DNA of 19,376 nt from Bacillota bacterium (GTDB lineage Bacteria > Bacillota > Bacilli > Tumebacillales > Effusibacillaceae). Location of the stretch: assembly GCA_020059765.1 (NCBI GenBank), contig JAGVBM010000296.1, positions 1 through 19,376 of the forward strand. The letters are read 5' to 3'. Made by a program: the position numbers and the translations under genes. Below the pieces are notes generated by a model. That model saw only the letters and a program-made list of their open reading frames with translations. It was not told where the DNA came from and did not search any database. Of this stretch, positions 1-7,450 are shown one piece after another; the first letter of the stretch is position 1; each line of letters begins with the position of its first letter.

Positions 1-1
1 A

Positions 2-134
2 CTCTTATCCAGAGCGGCGGAGGGACTGGCCCAATGAAGCCCGGCAACCGGAATGAAGAGTGGTTTGCGAATTTGCAAATCGCCCATTCAAGGTGCTAAT
101 TCCTGCAGAATCGGTGGATTCTGACAGATAAGAG
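2..134 (+). ncRNA. SAM riboswitch aptamer (S-box, SAM-I)
   Basis: The segment has the S-box layout. P1 pairs CTCTTATC (2-9) with GATAAGAG (127-134). The conserved core is present: CAGAGCGGCGGAGGGACTGG, then AATGAAGCCCGGCAACC (positions 33-49), and AAGGTGCTAATTCC (91-104). S-box aptamers bind S-adenosylmethionine and switch off methionine biosynthesis or transport genes. Here the aptamer is followed by an intrinsic terminator at 155-180 and then metX-hom. High SAM should stabilise P1 and let the terminator form. Low SAM should free the 3' P1 strand (AGAGG near 131-135) to pair with CCTCT of the terminator 5' arm. The promoter lies to the left of the window. Confidence 0.96.
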
Positions 135-154
135 GCGGCGAACATAAATTGTGA

Positions 155-180
155 CCCCCTCTGTTGCAGAGGGGGTTTTT
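155..180 (+). terminator. S-box expression platform terminator
   Basis: A perfect stem CCCCCTCTG (155-163) / CAGAGGGGG (167-175) with a 3-nt loop is followed by five T residues. It sits between the SAM aptamer and metX, so it is the regulated terminator of the riboswitch. Confidence 0.93.
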
Positions 181-216
181 GATTGTGAAGACTGATGAAT
201 TGTGGAGGTGGCGTGC

Positions 217-1317
217 ATGGCGGTACAAATCAATGAGGGAATCCGCAGACTCTTTCAACTGCCGGAGCTGATTTTGCAGAGCGGCAATCGGTTGTCCGAG
301 GCGGTACTGGCGTATGAGACATTTGGAACGTTGAATACGGCGAAGGACAATGCGATTCTCGTCTGCCATGCATTAACGGGAGATTCCCATGCATCCGGCA
401 GCGAAGACGGACCCGGTTGGTGGGATGGACTGATGGGTTCGGGAAAAGCATTGGACACAGACCGCTATTTTGTAATTTGCGCCAATGTATTGGGAGGATG
501 CTACGGTTCGACCGGGCCGGCAACCCTTGATCCGGAAACGGGGAAACCCTACGCCATGAACTTTCCTACTGTCACAATTCGTGACATGGTGCAGGCGCAA
601 TACCATCTCGTGAAAAGTTTTGGCATTGCGAAACTGCGCTCCGTCCTAGGGGGATCGATGGGCGGCATGCAAGCGTTCGAGTGGGGCGTTACCTATCCCG
701 ACATGCTGGAAACGTTGATCCCGATTGCTTCCTGCGGCCGTTTTTCCACCATGGGAATCGCCTATAACAACGTAATGCGGCAAGCCATTTTGAACGATCC
801 CGATTGGAACGACGGGGAGTATTACGGAAAAACCTTTCCGGAAAAAGGACTGAACCTGGCACGGCGGATCGGCATGATCACCTACCGCAGTTTCAGTTTG
901 TACGAGGAACGGTTTGGCCGGTCGATGGTGCCGACCGCAGATCCCTATGCGATGGACTCCGAATACCAGGTGGAAAGATATCTCAGTTATCAAGGGGAAA
1001 AACTGGTCAGCCGATTTGACGCCAATTCGTATTTGTTTCTCATGAAAGCGATGGATTTGCATGATATTTCTATCGGACGGGGCGATTACGGCGAGACGCT
1101 GGCGCAAATTCAAGCCAAAACGTTGATGATCGGCATCGATTCGGATTTCCTGTTCCCTGCAAGCGAACTGAAACAGGATGCGGACTTCTTGCAACGAATG
1201 GGGAAACCGGCGGTTTACCGGGAACTGAATTCGATTCATGGACATGACGCTTTTTTAATCGAATTTGAACAGATGAATGAATGGATCAAACAATTCTTGG
1301 AAGAAGGGAAGGTGTGA
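217..1317 (+). CDS. metX: homoserine O-acetyltransferase (MetX)
   Basis: This cytoplasmic alpha/beta-hydrolase-fold acyltransferase transfers an acetyl group from acetyl-CoA to the homoserine hydroxyl, committing homoserine to methionine. The protein is 366 residues. The nucleophile elbow GGSMGG carries Ser147. The acid Asp310 is in DSDFLFP and the base His343 in GHDAFL, matching the MetX Ser-Asp-His triad. The ATG at 217 is chosen because GGAGGTG (204-210) lies 6 nt upstream; a GTG at 202 in the same frame falls before that ribosome binding site. It is controlled by the S-box leader and lies 3 nt ahead of hom. Some MetX-family enzymes use succinyl-CoA, and sequence alone does not settle the acyl donor. 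Confidence 0.95.
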   Translation: MAVQINEGIRRLFQLPELILQSGNRLSEAVLAYETFGTLNTAKDNAILVCHALTGDSHASGSEDGPGWWDGLMGSGKALDTDRYFVICANVLGGCYGSTGPATLDPETGKPYAMNFPTVTIRDMVQAQYHLVKSFGIAKLRSVLGGSMGGMQAFEWGVTYPDMLETLIPIASCGRFSTMGIAYNNVMRQAILNDPDWNDGEYYGKTFPEKGLNLARRIGMITYRSFSLYEERFGRSMVPTADPYAMDSEYQVERYLSYQGEKLVSRFDANSYLFLMKAMDLHDISIGRGDYGETLAQIQAKTLMIGIDSDFLFPASELKQDADFLQRMGKPAVYRELNSIHGHDAFLIEFEQMNEWIKQFLEEGKV

Positions 1318-1320
1318 ACC

Positions 1321-2673
1321 TTGGGCAAGCAACAACGAATCAAAGCGGCTTTGTTGGGGTTGGGAACCGTGGGAGCCGGCGTGGTGAAAACTCTCATGCA
1401 AAACGGAACCTTGATCAAAGAGCGGACCGGTTATGAGATTGAGATTCCCTATATCTTGGTACGCAATCCGCTCAAGCAGCGAGCCGTCAGTGTTTCCCGG
1501 GAAACGATCGTCACGAACCCGGAAACGTTCCTGACCGACGGGGAAGTTTCTTTGGTGATTGAAGTCATGGGCGGCGTCGAGCCGGCCCGGGAAATTATCC
1601 TGAGATCATTGCAGGCAGGCAAACATGTGGTTACCGCCAACAAGGAGTTGTTGGCCAAGCATGGTGCGGAGTTGTTCAAGGCAGCACACGATTCCGGCGT
1701 GCAATTGTTGTTTGAAGCGAGCGTGGCTGGCGGGATTCCGGTCATCCGCACACTGCAAGGCTACATGACGGCAAACCGCGTCCATGAAATAACAGGTATC
1801 TTAAATGGAACGAGCAATTACATTTTGACGCAAATGGAACGGGACGGGCTCTCCTTTGCCGAGGCACTGCGTCAGGCGCAGCAGCTGGGATATGCGGAAG
1901 CGGATCCGGCAAGCGATGTGGAAGGTTATGACACAGCTTATAAACTGGCGATTTTGACGAATTTGGCCCATGATATCAACCTGCCCATCGAGCAGATGAC
2001 GGTTCGCGGGATTTCACGGATCGATTTGCAGGATCTTCAATCGGCACGCCAGTTTGGCTATGTGATTAAACTGCTGGGGCGGTCGCGCCAAACGGGAAAC
2101 GGCATTTCTTTTACGGTCGGACCGCATTTGCTGCCGCTGTCCCATCCCTTGGCGGAAATTCACGACGCTTTTAATGCAGTGACAATCTCCGGGGATGTAG
2201 TGGGAGATTTGACGCTGATCGGCAAAGGTGCCGGCGAGTTTCCGACAGCAAGCGCCGTTGTCGAAGATGTGACAGCCTTATTGCGGCATACCGGACATGT
2301 GCTGCGGCAGCCGGTTTGGGACGAAGCCGGAACCGACCACAGATCGGACAGCGTGACGAAAACGCATTACCTCCGCTTGCAATCGTCCACTCAGGAGCAT
2401 GACTTTGTCGACCGTTTGATTGCAAGAATTGCGGAAAACAACGGGGCAGAAATTTTGCACAAAAAAAGAATCGTAAATCAGACACAGGCAATAATGAGTT
2501 ATATCATTCAAGGTCTGTCAATGGAACAAATGGAACACTCGATCACGGAGATGCGGCAGGAAAACCCGGTCTTTGAAACAAAAGGGGTCCTTCCTGTTTG
2601 GGAAGCGGCAGATCACCCGGAAACAAACACGCCTCATGATGGACTCCAACCATACGAGGCAGCAGTCGGATAG
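1321..2673 (+). CDS. hom: homoserine dehydrogenase
   Basis: The enzyme reduces aspartate 4-semialdehyde to homoserine with NAD(P)H, supplying the substrate for MetX and for threonine synthesis. The 450-residue protein starts with a Rossmann fold (GLGTVG, residues 13-18). It has the substrate-domain signature GILNGTSNY and the motif EADPASDVEGYD (193-204), with D204 and K208 spaced like the catalytic Asp/Lys pair of the family. The remainder, from about residue 345, looks like the C-terminal ACT regulatory domain seen in Bacillus Hom. The start is TTG at 1321, preceded by AGGGAAGGTG inside the end of metX, so it is probably co-transcribed and coupled with metX. The stop is TAG, which shows that TAG works as a stop in this genome. 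Confidence 0.95.
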   Translation: MGKQQRIKAALLGLGTVGAGVVKTLMQNGTLIKERTGYEIEIPYILVRNPLKQRAVSVSRETIVTNPETFLTDGEVSLVIEVMGGVEPAREIILRSLQAGKHVVTANKELLAKHGAELFKAAHDSGVQLLFEASVAGGIPVIRTLQGYMTANRVHEITGILNGTSNYILTQMERDGLSFAEALRQAQQLGYAEADPASDVEGYDTAYKLAILTNLAHDINLPIEQMTVRGISRIDLQDLQSARQFGYVIKLLGRSRQTGNGISFTVGPHLLPLSHPLAEIHDAFNAVTISGDVVGDLTLIGKGAGEFPTASAVVEDVTALLRHTGHVLRQPVWDEAGTDHRSDSVTKTHYLRLQSSTQEHDFVDRLIARIAENNGAEILHKKRIVNQTQAIMSYIIQGLSMEQMEHSITEMRQENPVFETKGVLPVWEAADHPETNTPHDGLQPYEAAVG

Positions 2674-2692
2674 GCGGTTTGCTGTAACATTC

Positions 2693-2721
2693 TTGACACA
2701 CATCCGGTTTAGTGGGAAAAT
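2693..2721 (+). promoter_or_regulatory. probable sigma-A promoter for sdhCAB
   Basis: A perfect -35 TTGACA (2693-2698) is followed after 17 bp by GAAAAT (2716-2721), a 4/6 match to the -10 consensus. It lies directly after hom and would give a leader of about 180 nt before sdhC. Confidence 0.55.
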
Positions 2722-2754
2722 TTTCGTGGAATGAACGGCAGTTCAGAATTGAAT

Positions 2755-2787
2755 GGGTACCGAAAGAAAGCGGTTACCCTTCTTTTC
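2755..2787 (+). terminator. attenuator-like hairpin in the sdh leader
   Basis: GGGTACCG (2755-2762) pairs with CGG-T-TACCC (2771-2779), with one bulged T and an 8-nt A-rich loop. A pyrimidine run TTCTTTTC follows. It could end hom read-through or attenuate the sdh transcript. The T tract is interrupted, so termination would be weak. Confidence 0.35.
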
Positions 2788-2817
2788 GTCTGTTGGAAAC
2801 TTCACAGTACATAAGGG

Positions 2818-2874
2818 GGGCGCGCCCGGAGAGAGCAGAGAGGAATCAGAGAGCATGTGAGAGAAAGAACATGC
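2818..2874 (+). promoter_or_regulatory. structured purine-rich 5' UTR of sdhC
   Basis: The leader holds the 10-bp palindrome GGGCGCGCCC (2818-2827). GAGAG then occurs at 2831-2835, 2838-2842, 2849-2853 and 2859-2863. The last copy lies in the loop of a 6-bp hairpin, GCATGT (2853-2858) / ACATGC (2869-2874). This ends about 20 nt before the sdhC ribosome binding site. A role in RNA-level control is possible but unproven. Confidence 0.3.
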
Positions 2875-2910
2875 ATATTGGGCGAAGATGGAAGGGAGGA
2901 CTGAACTCAA

Positions 2911-3522
2911 GTGGAACAACAGAAAGATTTTTGGTTTCGACGTTTGCATTCCTTAATGGGAGTCATTCCGGTCAGTGTGTTTCTTGCTTTTCACCTGTTT
3001 GTGAATTCAACCGCAACCTTGGGAGCCGAACGATATAACGAGTCGGTTGCAGGAATTGCCGGACTTCCATTCCTGAAGATCATAGAGTTCTTATTTATTT
3101 TCCTGCCGCTTTTATATCACGGCGTGTACGGCATGTATATTGCGTTTACCAGCGGGTATAACGCCGGAAGATATACGTGGTTCCGCAATCAAATGTTCGT
3201 ATGGCATCGGATCTCGGGAGTCATTACATTTATTTTTGTTGTGTGGCATCTTTGGACAACCCGTTTCAGCGGGAATGCGGCGAATTTTGACATGGTTGCG
3301 GCGATCGTGGAGAACCCGGTCCAGTTTTGGTTTATGATCATCGGTGTTGTCGCCTCCGCTTTTCACTTGGCTAACGGCCTGTGGGGCTTTTTGATTCACT
3401 GGGGCGTCACCGTGGGGCCCCGTTCGCAAAAGATTTCCGCTTATGCCATGGGCGGCATCTGGTTGATTCTGTCAGCCGTTGGTGTCAGCGCACTTCTGGC
3501 GTTTAAAAATACATTGGCATAA
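2911..3522 (+). CDS. sdhC: succinate dehydrogenase cytochrome b558 subunit
   Basis: This is the di-haem membrane anchor of complex II, which passes electrons from succinate to menaquinone. The 203-residue protein is hydrophobic, with about five membrane spans. Histidines at 13, 28, 70, 113 and 152 include the conserved axial ligand positions of the Bacillus-type cytochrome b558 (H28, H70, H113 and the last one). The length matches B. subtilis SdhC. The start is GTG at 2911, with GGGAGGA ending 10 nt upstream. sdhA begins 17 nt after the stop, and the three genes form the usual sdhCAB operon. Confidence 0.95.
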   Translation: MEQQKDFWFRRLHSLMGVIPVSVFLAFHLFVNSTATLGAERYNESVAGIAGLPFLKIIEFLFIFLPLLYHGVYGMYIAFTSGYNAGRYTWFRNQMFVWHRISGVITFIFVVWHLWTTRFSGNAANFDMVAAIVENPVQFWFMIIGVVASAFHLANGLWGFLIHWGVTVGPRSQKISAYAMGGIWLILSAVGVSALLAFKNTLA

Positions 3523-3539
3523 GGAGGAGGGAATTGGTT

Positions 3540-5297
3540 ATGAGTCAACGCATGATTGTAGTAGGTGGCGGACTTGCCGGTCTGATGGCGACGATCAAGA
3601 TCGCGGAAGCCGGAATACCTGTAGATCTTTTTTCGCTTGTGCCCGTGAAACGTTCCCACTCTGTTTGTGCGCAAGGCGGGATTAACGGCGCCGTCAACAC
3701 AAAAGGGGAAGGCGACTCGCCTTGGGAACACTTTGACGATACGATATACGGCGGCGATTTCTTGGCCAATCAACCGCCGGTCTTGGCGATGTGTGAAGCA
3801 GCGCCGAAGATCATTCACATGTTGGACCGGATGGGCGTCATGTTCAACCGCACACCGGAAGGTTTGCTTGACTTCCGTCGTTTCGGCGGAACGAAGCACC
3901 ACCGCACCGCATTTGCCGGTGCGACAACGGGACAACAGCTTCTCTACGCTCTTGATGAGCAAGTTCGCCGGTATGAAGCGGCGGGCCTCGTTCAGAAATA
4001 TGAAGGATGGGAATTCCTGTCGGTTGTTCAGGATGATGATGGTACCGCCCGCGGGATTGTGGCGCAGGATCTCCGATCCATGGAAGTTCACAGCTTTGTC
4101 GCTGATGCGATTCTTCTTGCAACCGGCGGTCTCGGATTGATCTTCGGCCGGACAACCAACTCGATCATCAACACCGGTACGGCTGCGGCTGCCGTTTATC
4201 AACAGGGGGCATACTACGCCAACGGCGAATTTATTCAAATTCACCCGACCGCGATTCCCGGCGACGACAAACTGCGCCTGATGTCCGAGTCGGCCCGCGG
4301 TGAAGGCGGCCGCGTATGGACCTACAAAGACGGCAAACCCTGGTACTTCCTGGAAGAGAAATATCCGGCCTACGGAAACCTGGTGCCCCGCGATATCGCA
4401 ACCCGAGAAATTTTCCATGTGTGCGTGGATCTGGGGCATGGAATCAACGGAGAAAATATGGTGTACCTGGATGTTTCCCATATTCCGAAAGAAGTTCTCA
4501 ATGTGAAATTGGGCGGTATTCTGGAAATCTACGAAAAATTTGTCGGTGACGATCCGCGAAAAGTTCCGATGCGGATTTTCCCTGCTGTTCACTATTCGAT
4601 GGGCGGCCTCTGGGTGGACTATGACCAGCAGACCAACATCAAAGGCCTGTTCGCGGCGGGAGAATCCGACTATTCCCAGCACGGAGCAAACCGTCTCGGA
4701 GCCAACTCCCTGTTGTCCGCCATATTCGGCGGCATGGTGGCCGGTCCGAAAATGGTCGAATATGTCAAAGGCTTGAAAAAAGCTTCCGGCGACGTACCGC
4801 AGCATTTCTTTGAGACGGAACGCAAGCGGCGGGAACAACAGTACGAAGACATTCTCAAGATGGAGGGCGACGAAAATCCATACCAACTCCATCGGGAACT
4901 TGGTCAATGGATGACCGACAACGTGACCGTTGTCCGCTACAATGATCGATTGAAGAAAACGGATGACAAGATTCTTGAACTGATGGAACGATATAAGCGC
5001 ATCGGCATTGCCGATAAATCCCGTTGGGAAAACCAGATGGCACCGTTCACCCGTCAGTTGTGGAACATGTTGGAACTGGCCCGGGTGATCACGATTGGTG
5101 CATTGAACCGGAACGAATCCCGCGGCGCTCATTACAAACCGGATTTCCCGGATCGCGATGACGAAAACTGGTTGAAAACCACAAAAGCGAAATGGACTTC
5201 CGCCGGACCCGCCTTTGAATATGATCTTGTTGACACGTCCCTGATCAAGCCGCGACTGCGCAACTACAGTGTGGATAAGGAGGCGACCAAACAATGA
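3540..5297 (+). CDS. sdhA: succinate dehydrogenase flavoprotein subunit
   Basis: This subunit oxidises succinate to fumarate at a covalently bound FAD on the cytoplasmic face of complex II. The 585-residue protein opens with the dinucleotide-binding motif GGGLAGL (9-15). His40 in RSHSVCAQGG is the expected covalent FAD attachment residue. HTAFAGATTGQ-type, HPTAIPG, SESARGEGG and ANRLGANSLL motifs of the SdhA/FrdA family are present. The ATG at 3540 is preferred over a TTG at 3534 because the AAGGAGGAGG site (3521-3530) then sits 9 nt away. The gene overlaps sdhB by 4 nt (ATGA), which implies translational coupling. A very long open frame on the opposite strand is a codon-usage shadow. Confidence 0.97.
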   Translation: MSQRMIVVGGGLAGLMATIKIAEAGIPVDLFSLVPVKRSHSVCAQGGINGAVNTKGEGDSPWEHFDDTIYGGDFLANQPPVLAMCEAAPKIIHMLDRMGVMFNRTPEGLLDFRRFGGTKHHRTAFAGATTGQQLLYALDEQVRRYEAAGLVQKYEGWEFLSVVQDDDGTARGIVAQDLRSMEVHSFVADAILLATGGLGLIFGRTTNSIINTGTAAAAVYQQGAYYANGEFIQIHPTAIPGDDKLRLMSESARGEGGRVWTYKDGKPWYFLEEKYPAYGNLVPRDIATREIFHVCVDLGHGINGENMVYLDVSHIPKEVLNVKLGGILEIYEKFVGDDPRKVPMRIFPAVHYSMGGLWVDYDQQTNIKGLFAAGESDYSQHGANRLGANSLLSAIFGGMVAGPKMVEYVKGLKKASGDVPQHFFETERKRREQQYEDILKMEGDENPYQLHRELGQWMTDNVTVVRYNDRLKKTDDKILELMERYKRIGIADKSRWENQMAPFTRQLWNMLELARVITIGALNRNESRGAHYKPDFPDRDDENWLKTTKAKWTSAGPAFEYDLVDTSLIKPRLRNYSVDKEATKQ

Positions 5298-6046
5298 GCG
5301 AACAGAAAAGAATTCACCTGATTGTCGAACGGCAAAACGACAACAACAGTTCTTCCTACACGGAAGAATTCAAAGTGCCTTACCGTTCGGGCATGAACGT
5401 GATTGCCGCCTTGATGGAAATCCAGCGCAATCCAAAGAATACCAAAGGAGAAAACGTGGCTCCGGTAGCTTGGGAATCCAACTGCCTTGAGGAAATTTGC
5501 GGAGCCTGCATGATGGTAATCAACGGAAAACCGCGCCAAGCATGCACTGCTTTGATCGATAACCTGGAGCAGCCGATCAAGCTGCAGCCGGCGCGTACTT
5601 TCCCTGTGGTTCGCGACCTGGTGGTCGATCGTTCCCGCATGTTTGACGCCTTGAAACGGGTCAAGGCGTGGGTGCCGATCGATGGCACGTACGATCTCGG
5701 GCCCGGACCCCGGATGGCGGAGCGGGATCGCCAATGGGCCTACGAATTGTCCAAGTGTTTCACCTGCGGGGCATGCGTGGAAGCTTGCCCGAACGTGAAT
5801 GAAAAAACAAGCTTTATCGGGCCTTTTGCGATTTCGCAGGTGCGTCTGTTCAATACGCATCCCACCGGAGCCATGCATTCCCATGAACGAATCGAAGCGT
5901 TAATGGGTGAGGGCGGAATCCATGAATGCGGCAATTCGCAAAACTGCGTGCAGGTCTGCCCGAAGAACATTCCGCTGACCACTTCGATCGCCGCCATGAA
6001 CGGTCAGGTCAACCGCTATGCGCTGACGAGCTGGCTGCGGAAGTAA
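5294..6046 (+). CDS. sdhB: succinate dehydrogenase iron-sulfur subunit
   Basis: This subunit relays electrons from FAD to the haem subunit through three iron-sulfur clusters. The 250-residue protein has C64, C69, C72 and C84 for the [2Fe-2S] cluster in the N-terminal ferredoxin domain. CFTCGACVEACP (C155-C165) and CGNSQNCVQVCP (C212-C222) serve the [4Fe-4S] and [3Fe-4S] clusters. The ATG overlaps the sdhA stop, and GGAGG of the sdhA end (5278-5282) is its ribosome binding site. A terminator follows at 6074-6103, closing the operon. Confidence 0.97.
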   Translation: MSEQKRIHLIVERQNDNNSSSYTEEFKVPYRSGMNVIAALMEIQRNPKNTKGENVAPVAWESNCLEEICGACMMVINGKPRQACTALIDNLEQPIKLQPARTFPVVRDLVVDRSRMFDALKRVKAWVPIDGTYDLGPGPRMAERDRQWAYELSKCFTCGACVEACPNVNEKTSFIGPFAISQVRLFNTHPTGAMHSHERIEALMGEGGIHECGNSQNCVQVCPKNIPLTTSIAAMNGQVNRYALTSWLRK

Positions 6047-6073
6047 GCGACAACCGAACCTTCATTTTTCTGT

Positions 6074-6103
6074 GAGCCTTCTGCTTTATGCAGGAGGCTC
6101 TTT
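6074..6103 (+). terminator. sdhCAB terminator
   Basis: GAGCCTTCTGC (6074-6084) pairs with GCAGGAGGCTC (6090-6100) through 11 bp, with one G-T wobble and a 5-nt loop. A short TTT follows. It lies 27 nt after the sdhB stop. Confidence 0.8.
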
Positions 6104-6131
6104 CAGTAGGACTTTCGTCTCATTTTTATTG

Positions 6132-6157
6132 TAAACTATTTCATATTTTGTCGAAAA
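6132..6157 (+). promoter_or_regulatory. possible sigma-D type promoter for the cheX-like gene
   Basis: TAAA (6132-6135), 14 nt, then GTCGAAAA (6150-6157) matches 4/4 and 5/8 of the sigma-D (motility) consensus TAAA-N14-16-GCCGATAT. The region is AT-rich, so a chance match is possible. An alternative sigma-A reading is TTGTCG (6148-6153), 17 bp, AAATAA with an extended TG. Confidence 0.25.
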
Positions 6158-6217
6158 AAATTAAACTTGAAAATAAGACTGCATGATTTATCCAATTACA
6201 GCTTAGGGGATGAACCG

Positions 6218-6676
6218 ATGGAAGTACGGATCATAAGTCCATTTTTGACGGCGGCCCAAATGGTCTTGGAACAGATGACGAGCATCTCGGCGGAACCCGG
6301 TGCGATTGCGCATGCACATGCGGATTTACATACTTCGAATTTGTGGATCTTGATTGATTTGAAAGGGGAAATCGAAGGGATCATCGCATTCGGATTTGTG
6401 CCGGATACCGCATTGAAAATCGCCTCGGCGATGATGGGCGGATTTGAACTGCAACAACTGGATGAACTCAGTCAGAGTGCGATCTCCGAATTGGGAAACA
6501 TGATCAGCGGAAACGCCTGTTCTTTGATGTCGCAAGACGGATTGACGGTCGACATTTCCCCGCCGAAGCTGCTTTACGGGGAACATGTAACGCAATCCCT
6601 TTCTGCGAAGGCGATGGTTGTCCCGTTACGTTTGCAAGAAATGGGCGTCATGGAATTGAAATTGTTGATCGCGTAG
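6218..6676 (+). CDS. CheX-like chemotaxis phosphatase domain protein
   Basis: The 152-residue protein resembles the CheC/CheX/FliY phosphatase superfamily, which dephosphorylates CheY-P. The key segment is SAISELGNMISGNA (87-100), carrying the ExxN signature as E91 and N94. CheC has two such sites and CheX one; only one is visible here. It has no signal peptide or membrane span. The ATG at 6218 is chosen because AGGGGAT (6205-6211) lies 6 nt upstream; an in-frame start at 6167 has no good site. No motility genes are nearby. B. subtilis has ysmA (a thioesterase) at this position, so the gene is an insertion or replacement. The family call is fairly secure, but the partner is unknown. The stop is TAG. 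Confidence 0.72.
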   Translation: MEVRIISPFLTAAQMVLEQMTSISAEPGAIAHAHADLHTSNLWILIDLKGEIEGIIAFGFVPDTALKIASAMMGGFELQQLDELSQSAISELGNMISGNACSLMSQDGLTVDISPPKLLYGEHVTQSLSAKAMVVPLRLQEMGVMELKLLIA

Positions 6677-6678
6677 CG

Positions 6679-6708
6679 GAACCAACGTCCTTTCCCGGTC
6701 ATACTATA
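6679..6708 (+). promoter_or_regulatory. sigma-K type promoter for gerE
   Basis: GAACC (6679-6683), 16 bp, then CATACTATA (6700-6708) fits the mother-cell sigma-K pattern (AC core in the -35, CATANNNTA at -10). It begins 2 nt after the preceding stop codon and lies about 60 nt before gerE, which is a sigma-K gene in B. subtilis. Confidence 0.65.
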
Positions 6709-6767
6709 AGTTGACTGTATCCCTTGACCTTGTCAATCATGACCCGAGCAAGGAGGGATCGAAGAAA

Positions 6768-6995
6768 GTGTCTGCGGGTAAGGACCTACGTAGTAAATCT
6801 CTTCTCACCAATCGCGAACGTGAAGTCTTTGAGTTGCTGGTTCAAGACAAGACGACGAAAGAAATCGCGGAAGTGCTTTTTATCAGTGAAAAGACCGTCC
6901 GGAATCACATCTCCAACGTTATGAAAAAGCTAAATGTCAAAGGACGGTCCCAAGCAGTAGTGGAACTGGTTCGACTCGGGGAAATACAGATTTAA
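6768..6995 (+). CDS. gerE: spore germination/coat transcription factor GerE
   Basis: GerE is a small LuxR/FixJ-type DNA-binding protein. It acts late in the mother cell, activating and repressing spore-coat genes with sigma-K. The 75-residue product is almost wholly one helix-turn-helix domain (about residues 12-73), with LTNREREVFELLVQDKTTKE and FISEKTVRNHISN matching B. subtilis GerE nearly residue for residue. The GTG at 6768 is chosen because AAGGAGGG (6750-6757) lies 10 nt upstream, and it gives a length like the 74-residue B. subtilis protein. The upstream sigma-K promoter supports timing late in sporulation. A terminator follows. Confidence 0.95.
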   Translation: MSAGKDLRSKSLLTNREREVFELLVQDKTTKEIAEVLFISEKTVRNHISNVMKKLNVKGRSQAVVELVRLGEIQI

Positions 6996-7014
6996 AAACA
7001 ATTTTCCTGGCTTG

Positions 7015-7043
7015 CCCTACTTAGTTTATAAGTAGGGTATTTT
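7015..7043 (+). terminator. gerE terminator
   Basis: A perfect 9-bp stem, CCCTACTTA (7015-7023) / TAAGTAGGG (7029-7037), has a 5-nt loop and is followed by TATTTTG. It ends the gerE transcript. Confidence 0.82.
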
Positions 7044-7137
7044 GCTGCGCTCTCAACAATGAATTTTATATCTGAGACACGTAATTTTCGTTAATGACGG
7101 CATTCCCAATGGTTAGTTTCGGCTGCGAGACGAATTT

Positions 7138-7146
7138 TGATATAAT
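7138..7146 (+). promoter_or_regulatory. extended -10 promoter for the 87-aa/retropepsin pair
   Basis: TGATATAAT (7138-7146) is a perfect sigma-A -10 hexamer with the extended TGn element. No good -35 is visible 17 bp upstream. It lies 41 nt before the start codon at 7187. Confidence 0.55.
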
Positions 7147-7186
7147 AAAATAATCATAGTTTCTTGTGAAAAGGAGGAGGGCTTGT

Positions 7187-7450
7187 ATGCAATGGTCGGA
7201 AGTAAAAGAAAATTACCCTTCGCAGTGGGTGCTGATCGAAGTGATTGATGCCACATCGCAAGGCAATAAGCGGATTGTGGAAGAATTATCCGTGGTGAAT
7301 ACCTTCCATGAGGACAGCAAAGAAGCATTGAGAAAATATATCGAATTACACCGAGCGAACAAAGAACGCGAACTTTACGTGGTTCATACCTCCCGCGATG
7401 TTTTGGACATTGAGGAGAAAAATTGGATAAGCATTAGGGCAACTCAATGA
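7187..7450 (+). CDS. small conserved-looking protein of unknown function
   Basis: The protein has 87 residues and I do not recognise a named function. It begins MQWSEVKENYPSQWVLIEV, is soluble and rich in charge, and has neither signal peptide nor membrane span. The pattern (aromatic WVLIEV start, alternating beta strands, a helix around 43-57, then ELYVVHTS) resembles short DUF5678-like proteins, which is only an impression. The start ATG at 7187 follows a very strong AAGGAGGAGG (7171-7180) by 6 nt; an upstream in-frame start at 7166 falls before that site. Its stop overlaps the ATG of the retropepsin-like gene (ATGA), so the two are translated together and probably act together. Confidence 0.7.
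   Translation: MQWSEVKENYPSQWVLIEVIDATSQGNKRIVEELSVVNTFHEDSKEALRKYIELHRANKERELYVVHTSRDVLDIEEKNWISIRATQ

Noticed and set aside
2818..2827. GGGCGCGCCC palindrome as a repressor operator
   Set aside because: It lies about 90 nt downstream of the likely transcription start and is short and GC-rich. It is kept only as part of the leader description.
3441..5294. A 617-codon open frame on the - strand opposite sdhA and the end of sdhC
   Set aside because: It has no recognisable motifs or ribosome binding site and lies wholly opposite well-conserved sdh genes. It is a codon-usage shadow.
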